From positions 558,001-622,000 of the forward strand of contig NZ_CP067169.1 of the NCBI RefSeq assembly GCF_028553885.1: a stretch of 64,000 bases of DNA. The letters are read 5' to 3'. How positions within the stretch are numbered: the stretch's first letter is position 1; each line of letters starts with the position of its first letter. A program made the translations under genes and the position numbers. Below, in pieces: positions 11,623 through 21,670 of the stretch. This stretch comes from Paracoccus aestuarii (GTDB lineage Bacteria > Pseudomonadota > Alphaproteobacteria > Rhodobacterales > Rhodobacteraceae). The notes under the pieces are model-generated. The model had not been told where the DNA came from, searched no databases, and saw only the letters and a list, made by a program, of their open reading frames with translations.

Positions 11623-13647
11623 ATGTCCAGCATCAGCGAAAGCCGCGGCCAGGGTGGCGAGACGCATCAGACCGGCGGCGAGGCCCTGACCACCAATCAC
11701 GGGGTCCCCATCTCGGACAACCAGAACAGCCTGCGCGCGGGCAGCCGCGGGCCGACCCTGCTGGAGGATTTCGTCCTCCGCGAAAAGATTTTTCATTTCG
11801 ACCACGAGCGCATCCCGGAGCGGATCGTGCATGCCCGCGGATCGGGTGCGCATGGCTATTTCGAATGCACCGATCCGATCCCCGAACTGACCCGCGCGGG
11901 CGTGCTGGCCAATCCGGGCAAGACGCCGGTCTTCGTGCGGTTCTCGACCGTGGCGGGCGGCGCGGGCAGCGTGGACACGCCCCGCGACGTGCGCGGCTTC
12001 GCCGTCAAGTTCTATACCGAGGAGGGCAACTGGGACCTGGTCGGCAATAACATCCCGGTCTTCTTCATCCAGGACGCGATCAAGTTTCCCGACCTGATCC
12101 ATTCGGTCAAGATGGAGTCCGACAAGGGCTATCCCCAGGCCGCCAGCGCGCATGACACCTTCTGGGATTTCGTGTCGCTGATGCCCGAATCCATGCACAT
12201 GATCATGTGGGCCATGTCCGATCGCGGCATCCCCCGCAGCCTGCGCATGATCGAGGGCTTCGGCGTCCACACCTTCCGCCTGGTCAATGCCGAGGGGAAA
12301 TCCACCTTCGTCAAGTTCCACTGGAAGCCGCGCCTGGGCCTGCAGTCCCAGGTCTGGAACGAGGCGGTCAAGACCGCCGGCGCCAACCAGGACTATCACC
12401 GCCAGGACCTGTGGGAGGCCATCGAGGCCGGCGATTTCCCCGAATGGGACCTGGCCATCCAGACCTTCGACGCGGAATGGGCCGAAAAGCAGCCCTATGA
12501 CGTGCTGGACGCCACCAAGCTGATCCCGGAGGAGGACATCCCCGTCCGCATCGTCGGCAAGCTGGTCCTGGACCGCAACCCCGACAACTTCTTTGCCGAG
12601 ACCGAGCAGGTGGCCTTCCTGCCGACCAATGTGGTGCCGGGGATCGACTTCACCGACGACCCGCTGCTGCAGGGGCGGCTGTTCAGCTATCTGGATACGC
12701 AGAAATCGCGTCTGGGGACGACGAATTTCCACCAGATCCCGGTGAACGCGCCGAAATGCCCGATGCACAACTTCCAGCGTGACGGGATGATGCAGATGGC
12801 CGTGCCCAAGGGTCGGGCCAATTACGAACCCAACAGCCTGGATCAGGCGGGCGAGGATCCCGGCCCCCGCGAAAGCGAGCAGGGCTTCGCCACGGTCAAG
12901 TCGATGACCGACCTGGGCAACCAGCCCGACCAGAAGCTGCGCGTGCGGTCCGAGAAATTCGCCGACCATTACAGCCAGGCGCGGCTGTTCTATCGCAGCC
13001 AGACCGATGTGGAACAGCGCCACATCGCCGATGCGATCACCTTCGAGCTGTCCAAGGTGGGCCTGGGTCACGTGATCCAGCGCATCCTGGGCCATCTGCG
13101 GGTGATCGACGAGGATCTGGCCGCCATGGTCGCCGAAGGCCTGGCCGAGGATCTGCCCGAGGCCGCCAAGCCCTTCCGCGAGCCCATCGACATGGCGCCT
13201 TCGGACGCGCTGTCCATCGCGAAATCGGCCAAATACACGATGAAGGGCCGCAAGGTCGGCATCCTGATCGGCCAGTCGGGCGACCAGTCCAAGGCCGATG
13301 CGTTGAAATCCGCGCTGGAGGCCGAAGGTGCCACGGTCGAGCTGATCGCCAAGGAACGCGGCCGCGCCGAGGCGCAGCTGGCCGGGTCGCCCTCGGTTCT
13401 CTATGACGCGGTGGCGCTGGTCCTGGGCGAGGAGGATGGGCGCAAGATGGCGAAATACAAGCCCGCCATCGATTTCGTGTCGGATGCCTTCGCCCATGCC
13501 AAGGCCATCGGCACGGACGGCGCCGCCCAGCCCCTGCTGGATGCCGCCGGCGTCGAGAAGGACGAGGGCGTGGTCGATCTGGACCCCGCAGGCTTCGTCA
13601 AGGCCGCCTCGCGGCGGTATTACGCGCGTGAAGAGGCGCTGTGGTAG
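11623..13647 (+). CDS. katE: Large-subunit (clade 2) catalase HPII
   Basis: This haem catalase disproportionates hydrogen peroxide. The 674 aa protein has a catalase core (about residues 30-500) and a C-terminal class I glutamine-amidotransferase-like domain (about 530-674; KVGILIG start), which marks the large-subunit clade. The catalytic His is in [13 protein letters not shown], the Asn in the conserved [13 protein letters not shown] stretch, and the haem-ligand Tyr in the RLFSYLDTQ region. It is shorter than E. coli KatE (753 aa), mainly at the N-terminus. The ATG at 11623 is chosen because AGGAGGA precedes it by 5-6 bases; the longer reading frame runs back into tRNA promoter DNA. Confidence 0.95.
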   Translation: MSSISESRGQGGETHQTGGEALTTNHGVPISDNQNSLRAGSRGPTLLEDFVLREKIFHFDHERIPERIVHARGSGAHGYFECTDPIPELTRAGVLANPGKTPVFVRFSTVAGGAGSVDTPRDVRGFAVKFYTEEGNWDLVGNNIPVFFIQDAIKFPDLIHSVKMESDKGYPQAASAHDTFWDFVSLMPESMHMIMWAMSDRGIPRSLRMIEGFGVHTFRLVNAEGKSTFVKFHWKPRLGLQSQVWNEAVKTAGANQDYHRQDLWEAIEAGDFPEWDLAIQTFDAEWAEKQPYDVLDATKLIPEEDIPVRIVGKLVLDRNPDNFFAETEQVAFLPTNVVPGIDFTDDPLLQGRLFSYLDTQKSRLGTTNFHQIPVNAPKCPMHNFQRDGMMQMAVPKGRANYEPNSLDQAGEDPGPRESEQGFATVKSMTDLGNQPDQKLRVRSEKFADHYSQARLFYRSQTDVEQRHIADAITFELSKVGLGHVIQRILGHLRVIDEDLAAMVAEGLAEDLPEAAKPFREPIDMAPSDALSIAKSAKYTMKGRKVGILIGQSGDQSKADALKSALEAEGATVELIAKERGRAEAQLAGSPSVLYDAVALVLGEEDGRKMAKYKPAIDFVSDAFAHAKAIGTDGAAQPLLDAAGVEKDEGVVDLDPAGFVKAASRRYYAREEALW

Positions 13648-13654
13648 AAACAGG

Positions 13655-13680
13655 AAGGCCGGGGCAAGTCCCCGGCCTTT
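13655..13680. terminator. Intrinsic terminator after katE
   Basis: A perfect stem GGCCGGGG/CCCCGGCC (13657-13664 and 13670-13677), extended by AA/TT and with loop CAAGT, lies 9 bases after the katE stop and just before the end of the convergent gntR gene. The short T run on the plus side and A run on the minus side suggest it can serve both genes. Confidence 0.75.
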
Positions 13681-13681
13681 C

Positions 13682-14440
13682 TCATTCCTCCATCACCAGC
13701 CGGTGGCCGGGGGGATAGAATTGCCGGGCATAGGAGACGGGCATCGCATCCAGCGTGTTGACCCGTTCGATCGCCATGACCGGCGTGCCCGGATCCACCC
13801 CCAGATTGCAGGCGCAGGACCCGCTGGCGGCCTCGGCCAGGATGGTGAAGCGCGTCTGCGACACGGGCAGCACGCGGGCCAGCCATTCCTGCGGCGGCTC
13901 GGCGGAAAAGACCGCGGTATCGGGCATCTCCATCGCGGCGGGGTTCAGCCAGATCGCCTCGCAGCAATGCGGGCGGTCATCGGCGGTGAATCGCGACTTG
14001 ACCAGGATCAGGTCATGATCGGCATCCACCTGCAGCGCGCGCATCGCCTGCGGGCTGGGCTTGGAGGTCACGCATTCCGTCATCTGATAGCCATAGGCGG
14101 CGCCCAGGGTCTCGATCTCGTCGCGGATGACGGGCAGGGACAGGGTCGCGCGGCGCGATGGCGTGGCGCTGACCCGCGTGCCCACCTTGCGGCGGCGCTG
14201 GATGATGCCGCTGTCGGCCAGTTCGCGCAGCGCCCGGTTCACCGTCGCGCGGGCACAGCCCATCTGCACCGACAGGGCCTGTTCCGTCGGGATCAGCGCA
14301 CCCGGAGGCCATTCGCCCGACCGGATCCGCCCCAGCACATCCGCCCGCACCGACTGCCATGTGTTCAGGCGTCGATGGGCCGGGCCGGGGCCCGCGGGCT
14401 TCATCATGCCGGCTGGAATCACGATTTCTTCTGACACCAC
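13682..14440 (-). CDS. GntR/HutC-family transcriptional regulator
   Basis: A 252 aa regulator with an N-terminal winged-helix GntR domain (TWQSVRADVLGRIRSG to GIIQRRRKVGTRV, about residues 27-90) and a C-terminal UTRA effector domain (about 105-250). HutC is the best-known relative, but no histidine-utilisation genes are here, so the ligand is unknown. It is divergent from the MFS exporter gene and probably controls it. A GTG start at 14440 is chosen because GAAGGG precedes it by 6 bases; ATG 14407 is the alternative and would give 241 aa. Confidence 0.85.
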   Translation of the reverse strand: MVSEEIVIPAGMMKPAGPGPAHRRLNTWQSVRADVLGRIRSGEWPPGALIPTEQALSVQMGCARATVNRALRELADSGIIQRRRKVGTRVSATPSRRATLSLPVIRDEIETLGAAYGYQMTECVTSKPSPQAMRALQVDADHDLILVKSRFTADDRPHCCEAIWLNPAAMEMPDTAVFSAEPPQEWLARVLPVSQTRFTILAEAASGSCACNLGVDPGTPVMAIERVNTLDAMPVSYARQFYPPGHRLVMEE

Positions 14441-14620
14441 GGCCCACCCTTCAACAATTCCCCTCGGGGACTTGATAAATGATATGGCCAAAAAAGAAAG
14501 CTGTCGAAATCGCCAAACGCCGAAAAACGCCGCCCAAAAGGCGGCGATCGGGGAATCGCGGTGACTTTCCTTCTCGATCTTTCCTGATAAATGCAGATGA
14601 TGCAAGGCGGGAGGGCAGGG

Positions 14621-15820
14621 ATGATGCGGTCGATGTCGGTGCAGGGCGGGCGGGGGCCTTCGGTCCAGCTGACCTCGTGGGGGGTGCTGACGGCGATCAG
14701 CCTGTGCCACATGGTCAATGACGTGATGCAGTCGATGCTGGCGGCGATCTATCCGCTGCTGCAGGCGGAATTCGCGCTGAGCTATGCCCAGATCGGGGTG
14801 CTGACCCTGGCCTTCCAGGTCACGGCATCGCTGTTGCAGCCGATGATCGGCATGGCCACGGACCGCCACCCCCAGCCCCGGTCGCTGCCCTTCGGGATGA
14901 TCTCGACGCTCTGCGGGGTGATGCTGCTGGGGCTGGCGGAAAGCTATGGCTGGCTGCTGGCGGGGGCGATGCTGATCGGGCTGGGATCGGCGGTGTTCCA
15001 TCCCGAAAGCTCGCGCGTGGCGCGGATCGCCTCGGGCGGGCGGTTCGGCACGGCGCAGTCGCTGTTCCAGCTGGGCGGCAACGGGGGTCAGGCCCTGGGG
15101 CCGCTGCTGGCGGCCTTCATCGTCGTGCCGATGGGGCGGCCCGCGGTCGCGTGGTTCGCGGTGGCCGCGGCCTTGGGGGCGGCGATCCTGTGGCAGGTCG
15201 GGACCTGGGCCGAGACGCGCCGCCGCGCCGCCGCCACAGCCCCCGACCGCAGCCTGCGCCTGCCCCGGCCGGTGGTGATCCGGGCCATCGTGGTGCTGGC
15301 CCTGCTGGTCTTCACCAAGAACATCTACACGGCCAGCATCAACAGCTATTTCACCTTCTACACGATCGACCGCTTCGGCCTGACGACCCAAGGGGCGCAG
15401 ATCATGCTGTTCCTGTTTCTGTTCGGGGCCGCGGCGGGGGTGATGCTGGGGGGCGTTCTGGGCGACCGGGTGGGCCCGCTGCGGGTGATCTGGGTGTCGA
15501 TCCTGGGGGTGCTGCCGCTGACCCTGGCCCTGCCGCATGTCGGGCTGGAGACGACGGCGGTCCTGGCGGTGCTGATCGGGCTGGTCCTGGCATCCGCCTT
15601 TCCCGCCATCGTCGTCTTCGCGCAGGAGCTGGTGCCGGGCCGCACCGGGATGATCGCGGGGCTGTTCTTCGGGTTCTCGTTCGGGATGGGGGGGATCGCG
15701 GCGGCCGCGCTCGGCGTTCTGGCCGATGCCCACGGGATCAGGACGGTCTTTCTGATCTGTTCGGTGCTGCCGGTGCTGGGGCTGCTGACGGTGCTGCTGC
15801 CCCGCCGGGTCATGGGCTGA
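14621..15820 (+). CDS. MFS exporter, fosmidomycin-resistance (Fsr) type
   Basis: A 399 aa major-facilitator transporter with about twelve membrane helices. The segments SLCHMVNDVMQSMLAAIYPLL and GLGSAVFHPESSRVAR are characteristic of the Fsr subfamily, which exports fosmidomycin and probably related compounds. The start ATG at 14621 follows GGGAGGGCAGGG. It is divergent from the GntR/HutC-type gene. The GT90-like gene starts 3 bases after its stop, suggesting one transcript. The true substrate is unknown. Confidence 0.85.
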   Translation: MMRSMSVQGGRGPSVQLTSWGVLTAISLCHMVNDVMQSMLAAIYPLLQAEFALSYAQIGVLTLAFQVTASLLQPMIGMATDRHPQPRSLPFGMISTLCGVMLLGLAESYGWLLAGAMLIGLGSAVFHPESSRVARIASGGRFGTAQSLFQLGGNGGQALGPLLAAFIVVPMGRPAVAWFAVAAALGAAILWQVGTWAETRRRAAATAPDRSLRLPRPVVIRAIVVLALLVFTKNIYTASINSYFTFYTIDRFGLTTQGAQIMLFLFLFGAAAGVMLGGVLGDRVGPLRVIWVSILGVLPLTLALPHVGLETTAVLAVLIGLVLASAFPAIVVFAQELVPGRTGMIAGLFFGFSFGMGGIAAAALGVLADAHGIRTVFLICSVLPVLGLLTVLLPRRVMG

Positions 15821-15823
15821 TCC

Positions 15824-17533
15824 GTGGCGCCGGTGCTGATCCATATCGGACCCGACAGCCCGGTCGATCAGGCGCTGGAGCGGCTGTTTCGCGCCAATGG
15901 CCTGGCGGTGGATTGTCACGACCGGGGGCGGCTGGCGGGGGATGTGACCTATGCCGCGGGGCTGGGGCGCGCGCCGCTGGTCTTTCGCCCCGACGCGCGG
16001 CTGGTGGCGGGGCTGTTCCGGCACAGCCCCCATTGGCGCCCCCCGTTGGAGTCGTTCCGCCATGTCGCCCATCTGGCCCGGCACCTGCCCGATGCGCGTT
16101 TCCTGCTGACCTGCCCGCCCGAGGAGGCCTGGGCGCTGTGGCGCCTCTCCACCCCGGCGCTGGCGTGCCATGCCCATCAGGGCGTGCCGCCGCAGGACCT
16201 GCCCCGGATCTGGCGCGACGCGCTGCGCGACCACATCGCCCGGGTCGAGGATCTGCTGGGCGGCGATCCCCGGCTGATCCGGATGGATACGGAGCGGACG
16301 CGCCCCGCCGATCTGGTCGCGGCCTTGGGTGCGGATTTCGGCCTGCACCACTGTCCCGATGCCCGCTGGCCCGCGCCGGACCCCGCCGCGGGGCTGGCGG
16401 CGCTGATGGACCGGGCGACCGACGCCCCCGCGGCCCCCGCCGATTGGGCCGAGGATGTGGCGCGGTTCTGCCTGCGGGGGCTGGACCCCGCCGCGCCGGG
16501 GGGCACCGAAGGTCTGTCGGGCTTTGCCTGCCACTGGGACGGGCGGCTGGCGGCGCGGGGCGCGGTGACCGATCCCAAGGGCCAGCCGCGCCAGATCGCG
16601 GTCCTGACCCCGCCCGGATCCCGCCCCCTGGCCTTGGCGCGCGAGGGGCGGCATTTCAAGCTGATCCGGGCCGAGGGCGTCATCAATGACATCCTGTCGC
16701 TGGACCGCCGCGATCCGGTCTGGATCGACATGGAGGACAGCCGCTGGTTCGGCAGCCCCGAGGGCGCGGCCCTGGACCGCCCGGTCCTGTGCCACAACCG
16801 CCGCGCGGGGGCCGTGAATGCGGTCCTGTGGCCCTTGCCCGACCAGCATGCGGTGGGCCTGCCCGGCTTCGATCCCGCATCCCCCCCCGACGACATCCCG
16901 TGGGAGGAGAAGGAGGACCGGCTGATCTGGCGCGGCATGATCTCGGGCAGCGAGATGCGCCCCGGCATCCGCCCCGGCCCCGCCAGCCATGTCTGGCTGA
17001 GCCGCCTGGCCGAGGCCGCCAGCCCCGCCGAACGCGAGGCCGCGTGGCAGGGCCTGTGCCGGACGAACCGGATGGACGTGATCCGCCGCCATGCGGGGCA
17101 GGGCGATATCGACATGGGCATCGTCATGGCCTGGGCCTTTCGCGATTTCGCCCGCGACCCGCTGATCGCGCCCTATTGCCGGCCGCGCATGGGGCCGCGC
17201 GATTTCCGGCGCTTTCGCTATCAGCTCTGCATGACGGGCTATGACCACGGGTCGAACTTCATCTCCGGGCTGGACACGAACGGCGTCCTGCTGGCCGAGG
17301 AGGATGGCTGGCAGGTCTTTTATTCCGGGCGGTTCCAGCCGTGGCGGCATTACATCCCGCTGGCCCGTCACTGCACCGACCTGCGCGAAAAGCTGGACTG
17401 GGCGCGCGCCAATCCCGGGGAATGCCGCGCGATCTCGGCCAGGGCGCGGGCCGAGGCCGCCCATCTGCGCGACCCTGAGGCGCGGCGCGCGCTGATGCGG
17501 CTGATCCTCGACGGGCTGGCCGCGGCGCGCTAG
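15824..17533 (+). CDS. GT90/CAP10-like glycosyltransferase-type protein
   Basis: A 569 aa protein with a GTG start. The C-terminal part (about residues 300-545) resembles the GT90 family (CAP10, LpsA-like, KDELC/POGLUT): short motifs such as RLIWRGMISG, a region with RMGPRDFRRFRYQL, and the nucleotide-sugar-binding-like stretch DGWQVFYSGRFQPWRHYIPL. The N-terminal 280 residues contain no motif I recognise. Family knowledge suggests sugar transfer to LPS or capsule. No LPS or capsule genes are nearby, so donor and acceptor are unknown. It lies between the exporter gene and allA. Confidence 0.65.
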   Translation: MAPVLIHIGPDSPVDQALERLFRANGLAVDCHDRGRLAGDVTYAAGLGRAPLVFRPDARLVAGLFRHSPHWRPPLESFRHVAHLARHLPDARFLLTCPPEEAWALWRLSTPALACHAHQGVPPQDLPRIWRDALRDHIARVEDLLGGDPRLIRMDTERTRPADLVAALGADFGLHHCPDARWPAPDPAAGLAALMDRATDAPAAPADWAEDVARFCLRGLDPAAPGGTEGLSGFACHWDGRLAARGAVTDPKGQPRQIAVLTPPGSRPLALAREGRHFKLIRAEGVINDILSLDRRDPVWIDMEDSRWFGSPEGAALDRPVLCHNRRAGAVNAVLWPLPDQHAVGLPGFDPASPPDDIPWEEKEDRLIWRGMISGSEMRPGIRPGPASHVWLSRLAEAASPAEREAAWQGLCRTNRMDVIRRHAGQGDIDMGIVMAWAFRDFARDPLIAPYCRPRMGPRDFRRFRYQLCMTGYDHGSNFISGLDTNGVLLAEEDGWQVFYSGRFQPWRHYIPLARHCTDLREKLDWARANPGECRAISARARAEAAHLRDPEARRALMRLILDGLAAAR

Positions 17534-17542
17534 AACCGGGCC

Positions 17543-18022
17543 ATGACCACGATCCGCATCCAGCCTTTGTCCGCCGCCGCCTTCGCCCCCTTCGGCGAGG
17601 TCCTGACCCCGCGCCCCGCGCCCGACCGCATGATCAATGCCGGGCGATGCGAACGCCATCATGCCCTGGCCACGGTCCAGACCGGCGGGGGGGATGCGAT
17701 CATCTCGGTCTTTCGCAGCCTGGCGGTCAGCCTGCCCTATGACTGCGACCTGCTGGAACGGCACCCCTTGGGCAGCCAGGCCTTCATGCCCTTGGGCCAT
17801 GATCCCTGGCTGTCGGTCGTGGCGCCGGATGCGGGCGGGCGGCCGGGCGCGCCCCTGGCCTTTCTGGTTCCGGGGGGGACGGGGGTGAACCTGCATGCGG
17901 GCGTCTGGCACGGGGTGCTGACCCCCTTGGACCGGCCCGCCGATTTCTGGGTGGTCGACCGCGAGGGCGCGGGCACCAACCTGGAGGAATGCCGCATCGA
18001 CCCCGTGCGGATCACCGCCTGA
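17543..18022 (+). CDS. allA: Ureidoglycolate lyase
   Basis: AllA cleaves ureidoglycolate to glyoxylate and urea in allantoin degradation. The 159 aa length fits. Family features are FAPFGEV near the N-terminus, the INxGxCxRxH-like segment [10 protein letters not shown], and the cupin-like region [16 protein letters not shown] with its conserved His residues. No other purine-catabolism gene is in the window. Its stop overlaps the rnhB start (TGATG). Confidence 0.92.
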   Translation: MTTIRIQPLSAAAFAPFGEVLTPRPAPDRMINAGRCERHHALATVQTGGGDAIISVFRSLAVSLPYDCDLLERHPLGSQAFMPLGHDPWLSVVAPDAGGRPGAPLAFLVPGGTGVNLHAGVWHGVLTPLDRPADFWVVDREGAGTNLEECRIDPVRITA

Positions 18023-18651
18023 TGCCGGATCTGAGCTTCGAGACCGCCGCCCGCGCCGAGGGCGCGCGCCATGTGGCCGGCGTGGACGAGGCCGGGCGCG
18101 GCCCCTTGGCCGGTCCGGTGACCGCCGCCGCCGTGATCCTGCCCCAAGGCATCGAGGCCCCCGCCGCGCTGAACGACAGCAAGGCGCTGAGCCCGCGCAG
18201 GCGCGCCGCCTTGGCCGAATGGATCACCGCGCATTGCGACTGGTCCGTGGCCCATGCCTCGGTCGCCGAGATCGACGCGCTGAACATCCTGCGCGCCAGC
18301 CACCTGGCCATGTGCCGCGCGCTGGAGGGGTTGTCGCAGCCGCCCTGCATCGCGCTGATCGACGGCAACCTGCTGCCGCGCGACCTGGCCTGCCCGGGCC
18401 GGGCCATCGTCAAGGGCGATGCGCGCAGCCTGTCGATCGCCGCCGCCTCGATCCTGGCCAAGCAGGCGCGCGACCAGATCATGGTGGATTTGGCGCAACA
18501 GCATCCCGGATATGGCTGGGACCGCAATGCCGGATACCCCAGCAAGGCCCATAAGCAGGCCCTGCTAGATCTGGGGGTCACCCCACATCATAGGCGGTCA
18601 TTCGCCCCCATCCACAACATCTTGTGTAAAGAGGGGTTTGTAAGTGACTGA
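18022..18651 (+). CDS. rnhB: Ribonuclease HII
   Basis: RNase HII removes ribonucleotides and RNA from DNA-RNA hybrids. The 209 aa protein has the catalytic motif [14 protein letters not shown] near residue 19, the NDSKALS motif and [14 protein letters not shown] 18022 overlaps the allA stop; the upstream in-frame ATG would lie inside allA. rnhB next to ccrM is a common alphaproteobacterial arrangement. Confidence 0.96.
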   Translation: MPDLSFETAARAEGARHVAGVDEAGRGPLAGPVTAAAVILPQGIEAPAALNDSKALSPRRRAALAEWITAHCDWSVAHASVAEIDALNILRASHLAMCRALEGLSQPPCIALIDGNLLPRDLACPGRAIVKGDARSLSIAAASILAKQARDQIMVDLAQQHPGYGWDRNAGYPSKAHKQALLDLGVTPHHRRSFAPIHNILCKEGFVSD

Positions 18652-18664
18652 TTTAAAAAAGAAA

Positions 18665-18693
18665 TTGACGCCGAATCATCTGTGACTCATCTT
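18665..18693 (+). promoter_or_regulatory. Probable ccrM promoter with two GANTC sites
   Basis: TTGACG (18665-18670), a 17-base spacer and CATCTT (18688-18693) resemble a sigma-70 promoter 48 bases before the ccrM start. The spacer contains GAATC (18673-18677) and GACTC (18684-18688), both CcrM target sites. In Caulobacter the ccrM promoter is also controlled by GANTC methylation and GcrA, so this layout fits autoregulation; regulation here is inferred. Confidence 0.55.
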
Positions 18694-18696
18694 TAG

Positions 18697-19872
<1,176 letters not shown>

Positions 19873-19927
19873 TCCGCCATTCTTTCGCCAGTTCCTCCCC
19901 GCCTGCCGGCGGGCCGGAACCACCTGA

Positions 19928-19959
19928 CCCCGCCATGCTGCATGGCGGGGTTTCTTTTT
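19928..19959 (+). terminator. Intrinsic terminator after ccrM
   Basis: A perfect 10-bp stem CCCCGCCATG/CATGGCGGGG with loop CTG is followed by TTTCTTTTT (19951-19959). It lies 56 bases past the ccrM stop, just before the end of the convergent BLUF gene. Confidence 0.9.
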
Positions 19960-19963
19960 AGGA

Positions 19964-20416
19964 TCAGTCGCGCAGCGAGGCCAGGAAGCGACCGACGGCC
20001 TGCGCCTCCTCCATGGGGTCCATGTCGCGGGCCAGCCAGTCGTTCAGGGACGCGCCCTGACGGTCCGAGAACTGCATGTCCCAATCGTCGAAGACCCGCG
20101 CCTCCAGCGTGCCTTGGTCCAGGACGGTGAAGCCCACATGGCGGAAATCGTCGCGCAGCTCCTCCAGCAGGCGGAACAGAGGGGCGCGCGGCCCCTCCAG
20201 CCATTGGAAGAACAGACCGTTTTCGTGATGCAGGCAGCCGGTCAGGCCCAGGCTGCGGTTGCGATGCTGGGCGCGGCGCAGCAGGCGGTCGATGTCGTCA
20301 TCCTCCAGACCGGGGCTGGCGACGCTGCGATACAGCACATAGCCCAGCTGGGGTTCGGGGTCGATGGCGGGCACCGGGCCGGTGCCGGGGGACAGGGATA
20401 TCTGCGCGTGTCTCAT
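19964..20416 (-). CDS. BLUF-domain blue-light sensor (AppA-like)
   Basis: A 150 aa protein consisting of one BLUF domain with short flanks. BLUF binds FAD and senses blue light through a Tyr-Gln hydrogen-bond switch. The key residues match AppA of Rhodobacter in spacing: Y29, N53, Q71, W112 and M114 (AppA Y21, N45, Q63, W104, M106), within YRSVASP, FFQWLEG and DWDMQ. There is no output domain, so it must act through a partner. The ATG at 20416 follows AGAGG; an upstream ATG at 20452 lacks a ribosome site. No photosynthesis genes are in the window. Confidence 0.92.
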   Translation of the reverse strand: MRHAQISLSPGTGPVPAIDPEPQLGYVLYRSVASPGLEDDDIDRLLRRAQHRNRSLGLTGCLHHENGLFFQWLEGPRAPLFRLLEELRDDFRHVGFTVLDQGTLEARVFDDWDMQFSDRQGASLNDWLARDMDPMEEAQAVGRFLASLRD

Positions 20417-20524
20417 GGGGGCCTCTTCTTTCCCCTTATTCTTGCACGGCATGCAGGAAATTCAACCGATCCGGGTGGGCTTATTTGCTCATGCTTAATG
20501 TCGCGTCCACCATCGGTCCGGGGG

Positions 20525-21661
20525 TTACAGCGCATTACGCGGCAGGGGCAGGGTGCCCGTGGCATAGGGGGTCCAGTCGGTGATCTCGGGGTAGAAGCGC
20601 TTGCGCCAGGCGCGCACCCGCGGGTTCATGCGGCGCCGCCACAAGGGCGGGATCATCGCCAGCATGGTCATCGCCGGATAGCCCAGGGGCAGCTGCGGGG
20701 CCTCGTCCTCGGCATAGGTCTGCAGCAGGGGAAAGCGCCGGTCGGGGCGGGTATGGTGGTCGGAATGGCGCTGCAGGTTGATCAGCAGCCAGTTCGTCGC
20801 GGTATGGCTGGCATTCCAGCTGTGGCGCGGGCGCACGGGCTCGTAGCGGCCATCGCCCAGATGTTTGCGCGACAGGCCGTAATGCTCGATATAGTTCGTC
20901 AGCTCCAGCTGCCAGACGGCGATGAAGGCCTGGAAGACGAACAGCCCCAGCCCGACCCAGCCCGCCACCGCGAAGGCCAGCCCCAGCATCGCCGCCTGCA
21001 GCATCGCGTATCGCCAGAAGGGGTTGCGCCGGTCCCAGGGGCTGCGGCCCGCGCGGGCCAGAAACCGCGTTTCGGCTCTCCAGGCGCTGCGCGGCCCCTC
21101 GGTCAGCACCCGCCAGAAGAAGCGGTAGAACCCCTCGTTATAGCGGGCCGAGACCACGTCCCGCGGAGTCGAGACCCAGGAATGATGCACCAGCAGATGT
21201 TCGGTGCGGAAATGGGAATAAAGGACCGAGGCCAGCAGCAGATCGCCCAGCCAGCGTTCCAGCGGGGACTTCTGATGCAGCAGTTCATGGGCATAGACGA
21301 TGCCCACGCTGCCCGACATCACCCCCAGGGCAAAGAACAGCCCGAGCGATTCCCAGCCCGACAGCCGCCCCTGCGCCACCACCCACAGGCAGCCCAACAG
21401 CGCGGCGCATTGCAGCGGAAACCAGATCAGCGTCACGGCCCGGTGCCAGAACAGCGCCTCGGTCGCGGTGTCGGGGTCGGGATTGTCGCCGTTCAGCCCC
21501 AGCACCCCGTCCAGCGCGGTGGTCAGATACCAGGCATAGACCGGCACCAGCAGCCACCACGCCCCGCCGCCCCAAGCGGCCAGGGCGATCAGCGGCACCA
21601 GCGCGACGGACAGCCAGAAGGGCGCCGCAGCGGGCAGGGGGGAAGGGGCCGACTCGCTCAT
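20525..21661 (-). CDS. alkB: AlkB-type integral-membrane alkane 1-monooxygenase
   Basis: A diiron membrane hydroxylase that oxidises the terminal carbon of alkanes or related chains. The 378 aa protein has about six membrane helices and the family histidine clusters: HELLHQ, HLLVHHSW, the NYIEHYGL motif and LQRHSDHHT. No rubredoxin or rubredoxin reductase gene is adjacent, so its electron donors must be encoded elsewhere. mutY lies 9 bases upstream on the same strand. The in vivo substrate is not determined. Confidence 0.93.
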   Translation of the reverse strand: MSESAPSPLPAAAPFWLSVALVPLIALAAWGGGAWWLLVPVYAWYLTTALDGVLGLNGDNPDPDTATEALFWHRAVTLIWFPLQCAALLGCLWVVAQGRLSGWESLGLFFALGVMSGSVGIVYAHELLHQKSPLERWLGDLLLASVLYSHFRTEHLLVHHSWVSTPRDVVSARYNEGFYRFFWRVLTEGPRSAWRAETRFLARAGRSPWDRRNPFWRYAMLQAAMLGLAFAVAGWVGLGLFVFQAFIAVWQLELTNYIEHYGLSRKHLGDGRYEPVRPRHSWNASHTATNWLLINLQRHSDHHTRPDRRFPLLQTYAEDEAPQLPLGYPAMTMLAMIPPLWRRRMNPRVRAWRKRFYPEITDWTPYATGTLPLPRNAL

Positions 21662-21670
21662 GGTTCGATG

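Noticed and set aside
11196..12050. Plus-strand open frames across the tRNA-Leu/intron into the katE start
   Set aside because: They read antisense through the tRNA and intron, and then out of frame over katE. No family sequence is present.
13682..17911. A 1409-codon minus-strand open frame across the exporter, GT90 and allA genes
   Set aside because: Only its 3' end (13682-14440) encodes a recognisable protein, the HutC-type regulator. The rest is antisense to genes with clear family motifs and is a product of high GC content.
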